Of a stretch of DNA of 64,000 nucleotides, positions 41,830-55,006 are shown one piece after another (within the stretch, counting starts at the first letter, position 1; each line of letters starts with the position of its first letter). The notes under the pieces were generated by a model. The model did not search any database, was not told the DNA's origin, and saw only the letters and a list, made by a program, of their open reading frames with translations. The position numbers and the translations under genes were made by a program. The stretch covers positions 1-64,000 of the forward strand of contig CASDPP010000003.1 of the NCBI GenBank assembly GCA_949282725.1, given 5' to 3'. The DNA is from an uncultured Mycoplasmataceae bacterium (lineage in GTDB: Bacteria; Bacillota_I; Bacilli_A; Mycoplasmatales; Mycoplasmoidaceae).

Positions 41830-44800
41830 CTAAAAAAATGAAATTTGATCACTATCTTTTAAATGATCAATAATTCCTAATTTTTCTAATTCCGCAATAT
41901 GAGCCTTAGATAGATTGGTTCTTAATGTTAAATCATTTTTAGAACTAAATGGTTTTTCAGTACGTGCTTTTACAATAGATTTAGCTGTAGAATTACCAAA
42001 ACCATTAATTTTATTAAATGGACAAATCAATTCGTTATTACTAATAATAAACTTTGTTGCATCAGATGTTTCAAGATTAGGTTTTATTATTTTAAATCCT
42101 CTAGCATATAATTCTAAACCAACTTCATATATTGGTAATAGTTCTTTATCTTTTTGTTTAACCAAACCTTTTTTAGTTTTATCATTCAAATCATTTCTAA
42201 TATTAATAATTTTTTCTTTTATTGCTTCAATTCCTTTTGATAAGATCTCAATATCAAATATTTCATGTCTAACACTAAAATATGCAGCATAAAAAGCTAA
42301 AGGATAATGAACTTTATATCATGCAATTCTTCATGCGGTAATAACATATGCTGTAGCATGAGCTTTAGGGAATAAATATTTTATTTTATTACATGAATCA
42401 ATATATCATTGAGCAACATTATTTGCTTTTAATTTATCAATGTAATTATGTTTAATTTGTTTTCCTTTTCTAACATCTTCCATGATTTCAAAAGATATTT
42501 TTGGTTCAATATTGTGTTTTAATAAATTGATCATAATATCATCACGACAGGCTATAACTTCATTTATTTTCATATTAGCTTTCAAAATTAAATCTTGTGC
42601 ATTGTTTAATCACACATCTGTCCCGTGTGATAAACCAGAAATTCTAATTAAATCTGCAAAAGATTGTGGTTTAGTAGCTTTTAACATCGAACGAACTAAT
42701 TCTGTACCAAATTCTGGAATAGCTATTGTTCCAATGGTTTCACCTAATATATCATCTGGTTTAATTTTTAATGGTTCTAAAGATTTAAATATTTCTAATA
42801 CTGATTCATCATGAAAAGAGATTGTTTTTGGATCAACTTTTGTTGTTTGATGAAGATATCTTAACATCGTAGGATCATCATGCCCTAAAATGTCAAATTT
42901 TAATAAGTTATCATGAATATTTTCAAAAGCAAAATGAGTAGTATATCAGTTTGATAATTTATCATCTGCTGGATAGTTATAAGGGGAAAAATCAAAAATT
43001 TCATATTCGTCTGGAACAACAATAATTCCACCTGGGTGTTGTCCAGTTGTTCTTTTAACATCAATACATTTAGAAATTAAATATTGAATCTTTGCTTTTG
43101 TTCCTACAGAATTAAATTCACCGTATTTTTTTTCAAAATATGTTTTGATATAACCAAACGCAGTTTTCGAAGCAATTGTACTAATTGTTCCAGCTCTAAA
43201 CGTATGATTTTTAGGAAACATTGAACGAATGAATTCATGCGCCTCGTTTTGGTATTCCCCAGAGAAGTTTAAGTCAATATCTGGTGTTTTATCTCCATAA
43301 AACCCTAAGAACGTTTCAAATGGAATGTTGTGACCATCTGTATCCATTGGTGTTTCACATTTAGGACATAATTTATGCTTTAAGTCATACCCATCGTCTA
43401 CAGAATTGTCAAAAATAACATATTTACATTTAGGACAAACATAATGTGGAGGCAGTGGATTAACATCAGATATATTAGATAAAAATGCAACTAGTGAAGA
43501 CCCAACTGAACCTCTTGATCCTACTAAATATCCATCTGAGTTTGATTTTTTAACTAGTAAATGTGCAATTCAATAAATTACACTAAATTTGTTAGATACA
43601 ATTGAATTAACTTCTTTATCTAATCTTTCTTTAATTAAATCTGGTAAAACGTCCCCATATTTGTTTTTTGCGTTTTCATAAACTAAGTCTAATAGTTTTT
43701 TTTCTGCGTCAGGAATTTCTGGTGGGTAGTTCCCTTTTTTTAAAGGGGCAATATTAGATTCAATTTTACTTTTAAATTCATTAACATTATCAATAACAAT
43801 TTTTTGAATTAATTCTTTATCTTTTAAAAAACTAAATTCATCAAGCATTTCTTGTGTTGTTCTCACAAATAAATCAGGCATTACTAAGTTATCACTATTA
43901 AATCTAAATAAACGATGAGATTTACCTCCTAAAATTTTACTATTAACATAAACATCATGAGCCTGTTTATCTCATTGATCTAAATAATATGAATCACTAA
44001 CAGCAATTACTTTTTTATTTAATTTGTTTGCTGTATTAATAATTTTATTAATTCCTATTTTAACAACTTCTTCTGTTAAATAACCATTATGAATTTGATT
44101 TAAATAATTATTTGGTGAAGCAATAAATACATAATCATAATATTTCATTGCTTCTTCTAATTGATTATCCAAGCCATTTATTGCAATATCTCATAACTCA
44201 CTTTCAGTTGGAGAGTTTGTAATAATGAAATCTGAACGATATTTATCTAATTCATCATAAAAAATTCTTGGATTAGTAAATAAATAATCAGTGTGTGAAT
44301 ATGATACTAAACGATATATATTTTTTATAGCATTTTGGTTTTTAGCATATACACACAAATAATTACTAAATTGTCTCTTATATAATGACTCAGATTGAAG
44401 TGAATTTAATTGATTAAGGTTAATAATTCCTTGTGATTTAAGTTTGTTTAACATCATTTGTCAACATTGTGATAAAACTCTGGCATCAAAATCTGCACGA
44501 TGGGCTTCTTCTTCATTGTAATCTATTTTATAATGACGACAAATTGTTCCTAATGAGTGTTGAACCATTTCAGTGTTAATAGCACGAGACACTTGCAAAG
44601 TATCAATAATATTATTTTTTAAAGGACTAAAACCGTTTTGTACTAATTTTTTATTTAAAAAACGATAGTCAAAACTAAAAGCATTGTGAGCTATTAATGT
44701 ATCATCACCAATTCAATTTAATATTTTTTGTAATGCTTCTTTAACTTCAATACCGTGTTTATCTAACATTTCATTAGTAATCTTTGTTGTTTGAATAATA

Positions 44801-46167
44801 AAATTAGATAATTTCTTTGTTGGTTTTATAAAAAAATCAATTGTATCATACACTAAACCGTTTCTAATTTTAATTGCCCCAAATTCGATTAATTCTTCAT
44901 TTTCATTACATAAACCTGTTGTTTCTAAGTCAAAAATAACAAATGACTCAGATTGCAATAATTTATCTTCATCTCTTAGTACTAATGGTATTTTTCTTTT
45001 TAAAGCATCTGCTTCTCAACCATAAATAATTTTGATAGGTTTTTGTTTTGCATAATTAAAAGCATCAGGAAAAGATTGAACATTATATCGATCAATAATA
45101 GAAATTGCATCCCAACCATTTTTAATTGCTCGATCAATTAATTCACTAGCAGAACACAACCCATCAAAAGCACTCATTTTTGTATGAGCAAGTAGTTCTG
45201 TTCTTTTATTTTCAGCGTTATCGGTACGATTAAATTTATTTGGACATTTAACTTTGTTAATATCATATATTTGACCGACTATTTCATTTGCCAAATATTT
45301 ATCTTCTATAATTTTGATGTCAGCTTTGATCCATGACCCTTTAGTAAAATTATTTAAATAATCTTCAGTTAATTTAGATTTATTTTTAAAAGCATTTTGA
45401 TTTTTAAAAGCAAATGATGTTATTATCAATTCACTAGTATGATCTGTTATATAAAACTTATATAACTTAGCTCCTGTTTTAAATGTTGTAATTTCAATGT
45501 CAAATATTTCACCAACTACTGATGCTTTTTCTAATGATAAATTTATATTTTTTAATAACGTAATATTTCTTAAAGATGAACTAGAATATAAATAATCTAA
45601 TGAACATGATTTTTGTTTTAATTCATCTGATTGTTTTGTTAATAATTCTAGTTTTTTATTTTTTTCTATTTCATATTCTTGTTTATTTTTATTTATTAAA
45701 TATAAATAACCATTAAAATTAATTCCTAAATCTTTAAAAAAGTTGTTAAGAATTATTTCGTTTTTATTTAATTCCGATAATTCTTCGTCTCATAAATAAT
45801 AGATTTTTAAAACTTTATTACTAATTTCAATGTATGTGGTATTTAATAAATTTTTTAATTTTGTATTAATTCCTTTTAAATAATGATTAGCAAAATATTT
45901 TAAGTATTTTTTAATTGATTCTTGGTCTATTGCTAATTGATAATCAACTTTAAAATTAATCCCAATAATTTTTTGTTCAAGAATCTTAAATAAAATAAGT
46001 AATTCGTTTTCTGATAATGATTTTAAAACTTGAATTTTAACGGTAATTGATTGATCTGAATTTTGAGTTGCACTAAATAATAAAAAATCATCCACTTTTT
46101 GAAATTCATCAAAAGTTAAAATATGAAGTTTTTCAAAAAACACCAAATATTTATTATCATTTTTCAT
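41830..46167 (-). CDS. polC: DNA polymerase III alpha subunit PolC type
   Basis: 1445 residues, the normal PolC length. N-terminal OB domain; PHP domain start [16 protein letters not shown]; inserted 3'-5' exonuclease with [12 protein letters not shown] (Asp/Glu of ExoI at about residue 412); polymerase domain with KCPKCET-like Cys block, [31 protein letters not shown] (catalytic Asp residues) and [12 protein letters not shown]. At least nine in-frame TGA codons code Trp. The ATG at 46167 is preferred to a TTG 12 nt upstream. Replicative polymerase of low-GC Gram-positive type. Confidence 0.96.
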
Positions 46168-46169
46168 TA

Positions 46170-46961
46170 TCAACCCCAAATACTTGCAATTAATCCTACA
46201 AAAAATGCATAATACATAAATACTGTTGTAACTAATGCTAATGTATTTTCAATTCTTGATTCAATTTGCTTATTAGTAATTTCTTGATAAATTCTTGAAA
46301 AAATTTTATATCCATCTAATGGTGGTAGCGGGATAATGTTAAATAAACCAGATAAAATATTTATTAACATAAATAAAGTGATAATTGTTAAACCTAAATT
46401 AGTAAAATTACTTAATTCTGGATATTGAACATAAATAGATGTCAAATCTGGTTTTTTAAAAATAATAACTTCGCAAATACACAATAATGCTCTACCTAAT
46501 AAAATAAACGGATTAGTAGCTTGATAACCGTTTAAATGGTATGTTAATCAATAAAAAATTCATAAAATGAAAAACACTATTATGTTAATAATAATTCCTG
46601 AAGATAAAATTCAAATATAAGATGCAAACTTTGTTTCTTCTAGTTTTATTTTTCCTTTTGGAGTAGGAATCATGAATCATTCATAATCTGGGTCTGTTTT
46701 TTCATCTTCATAGTCTTTTCTTAATGAAAAACTATCAAATAAAACGTATCCAAGTAATGGAATTAGTTTTACTTTAATTTTAATATTGTTTTTTTTACTA
46801 ATTTTTTGAAAAATTGTAGGACCAAATCCAATACAAAATTCTTTCACATTTACTTTGTTTTTAATCCCTACTAATAAATGTGCTAATTCATGAATTGTTA
46901 AAGTAAATAAAAAAATTAAAATAACAATTACATAGAATAATATATTTGACAAAATATTCAT
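46170..46961 (-). CDS. Site-2 intramembrane metalloprotease (M50, RseP/RasP-like)
   Basis: 263 residues. HELAH in the first helix supplies two zinc ligands and the catalytic Glu; NIIPLPPLDGYK near the C-terminus gives the third (Asp). Several other hydrophobic helices. The PDZ domain of larger RseP forms is missing, so this is the short variant. Located before polC as rasP is in Bacillus. It cleaves signal peptide remnants or membrane regulators; substrate unknown. Confidence 0.9.
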
Positions 46962-46991
46962 ATGATTAATTTTAGTAAATAAAATTAATTT

Positions 46992-49832
46992 TTATAAAAT
47001 TTTTTTCAAAAACTTCCCTGTGTATGATTTATCTTCTTGATTGGCTACTTGAATTGGTGTTCCTGTAGCAACAATTTTGCCGCCGTGAATGCCGCCGTCA
47101 GGTCCCATATCAATAATATAATCAGCAGATTTGATTACGTCTAAGTTGTGTTCAATAACTATCACTGTAGAGCCATTATCAACTATTCTATTTAAAATCT
47201 TAATTAAATTATTTACATCGTGCATATGTAAACCTGTTGTTGGCTCATCTAAAATTAAAACAGTGTTTGCTGAATTTTTCTTTTGTAAAAATTTAGATAA
47301 TTTAATTCTTTGTGCTTCTCCACCTGATAGTTTATCAGAAGATATTCCTAATTTTAAATAACCCAGCCCAACATCTTGCATTAATTCTAATTTACGATAA
47401 ATATTAGGGGTGTTTTTAAAAAATTCACAAGCTTCATCAATTGACATTTCTAAAACATCATAGATTGATTTGCCTTTGTATTTTACAGATAATGTTGCAT
47501 CATTATATCTTTTTCCCTGACATTCATCACAAACAATATAAACATCTGGTAAAAAATGCATTTCTACTTTTATTACACCATCCCCATTACATTTTTCACA
47601 TCTTCCGCCTGGAACATTAAACGAAAATCTTCCTTTGCTAAATCCTAAAGCTTTTGCAGCTGGTGTAGATGCGAATAGTTCTCTAATATCATCAAATACA
47701 CCTACATAGGTAGCGGGATTAGATCTTGGTGTTCTACCGATTGGATCTTGAGTAACTAAAATTAATTTATCTATCTGTTGTATTCCAACAATACTTTTAA
47801 TTTTAGGCGCACTAATGAAAGGATTAAACATAATTTTTTGAATATTTTTAGCTAGTGCTTCCATTACTAAAGAAGATTTTCCCGAACCTGAAACACCCGA
47901 AACAACAATTAATTTACCTAATGGGAAAGAAACATCAAGGTTTTTAATGTTGTTAATATTAACTCCTTTCATAATGATTTTTTGACCATTACCATAACGG
48001 AAACTTGTTTTATTAGGAATTTGTTTTTTCTTACTTAAATATTGCCCAGTGATTGAATTAGGATTATTTTTAATTTCATCTGGTGTTCCGCATGCTACAA
48101 TTTTTCCTCCATGAATTCCTGCTCCTGGACCAACATCAATAATATAATCTGATTCTAACATTGTATCTTCATCATGTTCAACAACCAATAAAGTGTTGCC
48201 TAAATCACGCATCTTTTTTAATGTATTAATTAACATCTCATTATCTTTTTGATGTAAACCGATTGACGGTTCATCTAAAACATATAAAACACCTGTTAGT
48301 GAAGAACCAATTTGTGTAGCTAAACGAATTCTTTGTGATTCACCACCTGATAATGAAGTAGCTGAACGACTCAATGTTAAATAAGATAAACCAACATTTT
48401 GTAAAAATGTTAAACGATCAATGATTTCTTTTAGTGCAGATTCAGCGATCTTTGTTTGATTTGTCGTTAATTCTAAATTTAATAAAAAATCAATTAATTC
48501 ATCAATATTTTTTTCTGTTGCTTCAATGATATTAATGTTGTTTATTTTGACTGATAAAGCTGCAGGAGAAAGTCTTTTTCCTTTACATACTTTACATTCT
48601 TTTTCAGAAATAAATTTAGCATAATATTCTCTAGCTGATTCAGAAGATGTTTCCATATATCTTCTTTTAACTAAAGTTAATACCCCTTCAGCGTAATCAT
48701 ATTTATTAAAAATATTCCCTCCTGAAGAAGTAAATTTAATTTGAATCGGTTCATCTGAACCATACATGATTATGTCCATTTCTTTACGAGACATATCTTT
48801 TAATGGTTTGTTTTTATCAATTTTATAGTGTTTTAATAATTGATCAAATCTCAATCAATCTATAGTATCTGTATTAACTGTATTTTTAAAATATACTAAC
48901 CCGCCTTCATTAATTGATAGTTCAGGATCAGGAACCATTTTTAATTCATCTGGTTCATATGTAAAACCTAACCCTTTACAATACGGGCAAGCTCCGATAG
49001 GTGAATTAAATGAAAATAATCTTGGTTCAAGTTCAGGAATAGTAAAGTTACATTTACTACACGAATGTTTAATTGAATATGTATATTCTTTATCGTTAAT
49101 TAAAACTGTAACATTATTGTTACCATATTTTAATGCTGTTTCAATTGATTGAGTAATTCTTAGTTTTGTATCATGATCAAAATTACCTATTACCCGATCA
49201 ACAATGATATCAATATTATGAAATAAATTTTTCTCTAAATTTATTTCTTCATCTAATGAATAAACATTATTATCAATTCTTACTCTTAAAAAACCATCTT
49301 TTCTAAATTTTTCTAATTCGTTTTTAAATGTTCCTTTTTGTTTTTTAATAATTGGAGAAAGAATTTGTATTTTATCATCTTGTTTAAATAATTCAAATAT
49401 CTTATCAATGATTTGTTTTGTTGTTAATGTTTCAATTTTTCCGTGTCCATTAGGACAATAAGGTTCTCCAATTCTTGCATATAAAACTCTTAAATAATCA
49501 TAGATTTCAGTTATTGTTCCAACAGTTGAACGAGGATTGTGCGATGTTGATTTTTGATTAATAGCAATAGCTGGAGATAGTCCTTCAATTTTATCTACAT
49601 CCGGTTTTTCATTGCCACCTAAAAATTGTCTTGCATATGACGATAATGATTCCAAATATCTTCTTCTTCCTTCTGCATAAATAGTATCAAAAGCTAATGA
49701 TGATTTCCCCGATCCTGATAAACCTGTTATTACAACAAATTTATTTTTAGGAATATCAACATTGATATTTTTTAAATTGTTTTCTCTTGCCCCTTTTACT
49801 TGAATATAAGCTTTTGAATCATTATTTCGCAT
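46992..49832 (-). CDS. uvrA: Excinuclease ABC subunit A
   Basis: 946 residues. Two ABC ATPase cassettes ([13 protein letters not shown] near residue 33; [15 protein letters not shown] near residue 640) with signatures [12 protein letters not shown] and [12 protein letters not shown], and zinc modules (CSKCNF, CPYCKG; CKVCKG; CEKCNG, CDECQG). Damage recognition in nucleotide excision repair. A single TGA Trp splits it under the standard code. It is divergent from tRNA-Leu. Confidence 0.97.
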
Positions 49833-49863
49833 GGTAATAATATTTTATAACAAAAGATATGTT

Positions 49864-49869
49864 TATAAT
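49864..49869 (+). promoter_or_regulatory. -10 box of tRNA-Leu
   Basis: TATAAT 8 nt upstream of the tRNA 5' end. Confidence 0.55.
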
Positions 49870-49877
49870 ATAAATAT

Positions 49878-49963
49878 GCTCAAATGGCGGAATGGCAGAC
49901 GCGATAGACTCAAAATCTATTGGTAGCAATACCTTAAGGGTTCAAGTCCCTTTTTGAGCACCA
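49878..49963 (+). tRNA. tRNA-Leu (CAA)
   Basis: 86 nt with a long variable arm and encoded CCA. Acceptor GCTCAAA/TTTGAGC, anticodon stem ATAGA/TCTAT, loop CTCAAAA, anticodon CAA (49911-49913), reading UUG. T-loop GGGTTCAAGTCCC. Confidence 0.95.
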
Positions 49964-49974
49964 GATAAAAAATA

Positions 49975-49997
49975 AAAGGCCTTAAAGGCCTTTTTTT
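49975..49997. terminator. Bidirectional terminator between tRNA-Leu and HNH-like gene
   Basis: AAAAGGCC/GGCCTTTT stem with a short TTAA loop and T7 tail; overlaps the last codon of the minus-strand gene. Confidence 0.8.
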
Positions 49998-50619
49998 ATT
50001 TTAAAATTTTTTTAATTTCGTTAAATAATTTTGTGTTATTTACAGGATTTTTAGTAAAATTTTGATAATTGCTTTTCAAAAATCATTCTAATGTATAACC
50101 TGAATATTTATCTTTTTGATTTTTAATTCTTTTTAATAATTCAAAATAAACATCTTTATCCTTTTCTACTAACTGATAAGTTGTTTTTTGTCATTCTGGC
50201 AAATCGTTTTTTCATGAATTGTCTTTTGAATCACAATACACATCATTCAATTCAGGAACAATAAAATTAATTATTCCTCCTAAACCAACACATTGATTAG
50301 GATCAGCATCTTTAGACGGGTTTTCTCTAATCATAATGTGCAGTAATAAATGTTCTAGTAAATCACTATAAACTAAATTTTCTTTCTTTTGTCATTCATA
50401 AGGATAATTTTTTCCTCATTCAGGTTTATTTAAGTTGATTACTCGATCTTCATATTTGTGATGACAATATAACCCTTCTTTTGTTCTAGATGATTTAGGA
50501 TTATGGTTTCAAGATTTAGTCATATAGTCATATTTGCCTAAACCATATTTATTTTGCAAATAATTGCAATATTGTTCATAAGAATAATTTTTAACTTTTT
50601 GATATTCACTTTTTTTCAT
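49996..50619 (-). CDS. HNH-like protein (phage-type HNH pattern)
   Basis: 207 residues. CHHKYED (His53-His54), then NLVYSDLLEHLLLH (Asn81, His90, His94), the spacing and context of HNH nucleases related to phage and intron enzymes (HH...NLVYLTxxEHxxxH). The remainder is aromatic and charged with many TGA-encoded Trp. It sits alone beside tRNA-Leu, convergent to it, without a conserved operon. It could be a relic of a mobile element, a restriction-type nuclease or a host DNase. Identification is by motif only. Confidence 0.6.
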
Positions 50620-50712
50620 ATATTGAAGATTATAATCCTTAAAAAATCTAACAAAAAAATATTTTTTGTTAATATTATTAATTGCTATTTTAGATATTTA
50701 TAATAATATTAA

Positions 50713-51483
50713 ATGTTCAAAAAAAACCAACAAATCTTAGAGCAGTACTTCCAAAAAATTTATTTTATACCTGTTGACGGTGTGATGTATTCATATCGTT
50801 TTTTATTTAATGATAAACAAATTTATTCGTTGAAAATTAGAAGAGTTGATAAGACTGAGTTTGTCTGTTCTTTGCCACCACTATCAACCATCCCTTCTTC
50901 TGGCTTAAATTATTACAAAAAAGAAGTTCCAGAGCAAATTATAGAAGCTGTTAGAGCGGATATGCCGATTTGAGATCAAGAAACAAAATGAAAATATTCT
51001 TGTTTTTATAGTTTTACAAAAAACTTTATTTATCTTTTTGGGAAAAAACATATTTTACGCATTTTAAATGGGTCAAGATTTAAAGTTGAATTTTTAAATA
51101 ATGTTGTTTATGTTCATAAAACAAACAAAACATCATACAAAGAAATTTTAGAAAGTATTTATCAAGAATTAGTTGGAAAATATTTTATCCAAAGACTTAA
51201 TTATTGAGCAAAAAAAATGAATGTAAAATATGGTGAGTGTGTTTTTTTCTGAAAAACATATTATGGGCGTGAATATGGATCATGTCAATGAAATGAAGAT
51301 GGGAAAGTACTATTGAGATTTAATTATGAATGTTTATCAATGAATAAAAAATCAATTGATTCAATTCTTATTCATGAGTTATCGCATATTACACATTTTC
51401 ATCATCGTAAAAGCTTTTGAGATTATGTAAAAAAATACGATGCACATTTAAATGATTGAGATAATTTTTTTAAATGTTGATAA
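50713..51483 (+). CDS. YgjP/SprT-like zinc metalloprotease family protein
   Basis: 256 residues. HELSHITHFHHRKSFW near the C-terminus is the family HExxH...H..H zinc motif (YgjP-type, M48-like); YGSCQW and LRFNYECLSM are the blocks before it. The N-terminal half has beta strands VMYSYRFLFNDKQIYSLKI. Many TGA Trp. Cytosolic; substrate unknown. It lies upstream of asnS. Confidence 0.8.
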
Positions 51484-51511
51484 ATGCTATTAATATATAA
51501 TATTAGTAATT

Positions 51512-52867
51512 ATGACATTTGTATTTATTAAAGATATTCTTCATGAATCTATTAAATTAGGAGAGAAAGTTTCTGTTAGGGGATGAGTTAAATTTAACCG
51601 TGTGAGTGGTAAAATTGCCTTCATTGAATTAAATGATGGTAGTTGTTTTAATAATTTACAAATTGTTTATAAAAAAGAATCATTAACTAATTTTGATGAA
51701 GCTGCTAAATTAAGAACAGGTAGTGCGGTCGCTATTACAGGAACTGTAAATAAAAATAATAAATCAACTCAAGCTATCGAATTGTTAGCAGAAAGAATTG
51801 AATTATTAAAAGATTCTGCTGAGGACTATCCATTACAAACAAAACAACATTCAATGGAATTTTTACGTGATATTGCTCACTTAAGACCTAGAACATCAAC
51901 ATTTAATGCTATTATGTCAATTCGTTCTCATTTAGCATATGCTATTCATAAATTTTTTAATGATAATGGTTTTATTTGATTTGCTGCTCCAATTATTACT
52001 TCAAATGACGCAGAAGGTGCTGGAGAAAATTTTGTGATTGAACAAGATTCACAAAAACCTTTTTTTGATAAACAAGCTAAATTAACTGTTTCAGGACAAC
52101 TTAATGCTGAAGCTTATGCTCAAGCTTTCCAAAAAGTATATACTTTCGGTCCGACATTTAGAGCAGAAAGATCTCATACTAATAGACACTTAGCAGAATT
52201 TTGAATGGTTGAACCAGAAATAGCTTTTATTAACTTAGAACAATTAATGCAAATTATCGAAATCTTTGTTAAAACAATTATTAAAAATGTTTATTTTAAT
52301 GCTAAAAATCAATTTGATTTTTTCATTAATCAAAAACCGTATTTAAAAGACCGTATTAGTGATTTAATTAATAAACCATTTATTCGTTTGGACTATGCTA
52401 AAGCTATTGAATTATTAAAAGAAGCAGCAGAACAAAAGAAATTTGAGGATAATGATATTTTCTTTGGAAAAGATTTAGCTTCAGAACATGAAAGATACTT
52501 ATGTGAACAAGTATATAATGCTCCTGTTTTTTTATATAATTTTCCAAAAGATATTAAAGCTTTTTATATGAAACAAAATCCTGATAATTTAACAGTTGCA
52601 GCTACTGATTTATTAGTTCCAGGAGTTGGTGAAATTATTGGTGGTAGTGCACGGGAAGATGATTATGAAAAATTAATTAACCGTGTTAAAGAAATGAATA
52701 TTGATGCTCAATCAATTCAATGATATTTAGATTTAAGAAAATATGGTTATTATTCTTCAGCAGGATTTGGATTAGGTTTTGAAAGATTGATTATGTATAT
52801 TTTAGATCTTGAAAATATTAGAGATGCCATTCCTTTCCCTAGATATAATGGAAAATTGTCATTCTAA
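51512..52867 (+). CDS. asnS: Asparaginyl-tRNA synthetase
   Basis: 451 residues. N-terminal OB anticodon-binding domain ([23 protein letters not shown]), class II core with motif 2 [21 protein letters not shown] (here FRAERSH and HLAEFWMVEPE) and motif 3 [13 protein letters not shown]. Charges tRNA-Asn. It is distinguished from AspS by lacking the GAD insertion. Four or more TGA Trp. Followed after 3 nt by pgsA. Confidence 0.94.
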
Positions 52868-52870
52868 TTT

Positions 52871-53518
52871 ATGAAAAAATCTAATTCTTTTTTTAAAAAA
52901 TCAAATATCCCTAATTATTTAACCATCTTTCGTATTCTTTTAGTACCTATTATTATCATTTTAACTTGTATTAATTTTGGTCCTGTTGTTTATTCATACA
53001 AATTAAATGACTTATATGAATCTAATTTTTATTTATCAACAATTATTGCTGGAGTGCTATTTATCATTGCATCATTAACTGATTTTATTGATGGGTTTTT
53101 AGCAAGAAAATATTTATGAATTAGTAATTTTGGTAAATTATGAGATCCATTAGCTGATAAAATTTTAGTTAATTCTGTAATGCTTATTTTTGCGGGTTGT
53201 AATACTAATAACCATATGCCAATTTATTTTATTATTCCTATCTTAATGGTATTAAGAGATATTATTGTGGATGGTTATCGTATGTTTGCAGCAAGTAAAA
53301 ACATAGTTGTAGCTGCTAACATGTGAGGTAAATTAAAAACAACAGCTCAAATGTTTGCTATTATTTTTATTTATTTCTTTTTCAACATGAATTATAATCC
53401 TGCAAATATTTGATATTGATGCGTTCAAAACTTAATGTGTTGAATTGCTTTAGGATTTTCTTTATATAGTGGAGTTGAATACATGATTAAAATTACAAAA
53501 TTAATTTCTAAAAAATAG
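52871..53518 (+). CDS. pgsA: CDP-diacylglycerol-glycerol-3-phosphate 3-phosphatidyltransferase
   Basis: 215 residues with about five membrane helices. The CDP-alcohol phosphotransferase motif is [27 protein letters not shown] (shown as [19 protein letters not shown]). First committed step to phosphatidylglycerol. Six or so TGA Trp. Between asnS and cinA, each gap only 2-3 nt. Confidence 0.92.
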
Positions 53519-53521
53519 TTT

Positions 53522-53995
53522 ATGGAACAATATTTTGAAGAGATTGTTAAATTATTAACTGAAAAAAACTTAACTATTTCCACATGTGAATCGATTACAG
53601 GTGGTTTAATTGCTTCAATGCTAGTTGAAGCACCAGGAGCAAGTAAAGTGTTTAAAGGATCGATAGTTGCTTATTCCAACGAAGCCAAAATTAAATTAGC
53701 AAAAGTTAAAGAAACAACTATTAGTAAATATGGCGTTATAAGTCCGCAAACAGCTAATGAGATGTGCTTAAATACAAATTACTTATTTAATACAGATATT
53801 GCTGTTTCTACTACCGGAAATGCAGGACCACACCCTGCTGAAAATAAACCAGTTGGTTTGGTGTTTGTTTCGTTTTGTGTAATTGATAAAGCATATCACT
53901 TTGAACTAAACATTAAAAATAAAAATCGTAATGATATTCGAATTGAAGTTGTTTCATTTGTTTTTAGAAAATTATTAGAACTAATTAAAAAATAA
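53522..53995 (+). CDS. cinA: CinA C-terminal domain protein (nicotinamide-nucleotide amidohydrolase)
   Basis: 157 residues: TISTCESITGGLIASMLVEAPGAS, GSIVAYSNEAKIKLAKV, SPQTANEMC, STTGNAGPHP, NKPVGLVFVS. Only the PncC-type deamidase domain; the N-terminal MoCF domain of full CinA is absent. It converts nicotinamide mononucleotide to nicotinate mononucleotide. Lies directly upstream of recA, the usual cinA-recA linkage. Confidence 0.92.
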   Translation: MEQYFEEIVKLLTEKNLTISTCESITGGLIASMLVEAPGASKVFKGSIVAYSNEAKIKLAKVKETTISKYGVISPQTANEMCLNTNYLFNTDIAVSTTGNAGPHPAENKPVGLVFVSFCVIDKAYHFELNIKNKNRNDIRIEVVSFVFRKLLELIKK

Positions 53996-54016
53996 TTTTT
54001 TTGTCTATTTTATTTT

Positions 54017-55006
54017 ATGAGAAAGAAAAATATGGAACAAGAAAAACTTTTTAATGAAACAATAAAACAAATCCAACAACAATTTGGAAAAGGAACAATT
54101 GAAAAATTTTCTAATGCTAAAGAGAAAATTGAAGTTATTCCTACAGGAAGCATTCAACTTGATAAAGCGTTAGGAATCGGCGGATATCCTAAAGGAAAGA
54201 TTATTGAGATTTATGGAAACGAATCTTCTGGTAAGACAACAATTGCTTTACAAGCTGTTGCTCAATGCCAAAAATTAAATGGTAAGTGTGCTTATATTGA
54301 TATCGAACATTCATTAGAAGCAAAATATTGTGAATCTAATGGAATTAATTTATCAGAGTTATTGATTGCAAAACCAACTTCAGGGGAACAAACATTTAAT
54401 ATTATTAATGCATTAGTTAAAACTGATATGATGGATCTTATTGTTGTTGATTCAGTAGCAGCAATGGTTCCTAATAGCGAAGTTGATTCTGATATTAATG
54501 ATCAAACCGTTGGTATGCATGCTCGATTAATGTCTAAAGGACTAAGGGTACTAGAAAATTTATTAGCTAACCATAAAACGACAGTTATTTTTATTAATCA
54601 GATTAGAGAAAAAATCGGTGTTATGTTTGGTAATAATGAAACTACAACAGGTGGAAGGTCGTTAAGATTTTATGCTTCAATGAGAATAGAATTAAAACGA
54701 GCTGAATTAATCAAAAACGGTAATGAATGTATCGGTATTAAAACTTGTGCTAAAGTTGTTAAAAATAAATTAGGAGTTCCTTTAAATAAAGCATATATTG
54801 ATATTTATTTCGATAATGGAATAGACCATACGTTAGAAATAATTGATTTTGCCTTAGAAAAAAATATCATTGAAAAAAAAGGAAGTTGATATTATTTTAA
54901 TAATGAAAAAATTGGTCAAGGGAAAGAGGCTACAAAAAAATACTTAGTAGATAACTTAGAATTATTTGAGAAAATTAAATCCTTAGCTCTTAATAAAAAA
55001 AATTAA
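54017..55006 (+). CDS. recA: Recombinase A
   Basis: 329 residues. Walker A YGNESSGKTTIALQ, VDSVAAMVPNSEVD (Walker B), IFINQIREKIGVMFGNNETTTGG (L2). Strand exchange for recombination; it would support exchange among the BspA copies. The ATG at 54017 adds five residues before another ATG (54032); both are possible. The 3' end overlaps the convergent HAD-like gene by 4 nt. One TGA Trp. Confidence 0.95.

Noticed and set aside
46992-49832. Two separate uvrA genes or a broken uvrA
   Set aside because: The only interruption is a TGA, read as Trp in this organism; both halves are in the same frame and complete the 946-residue protein.
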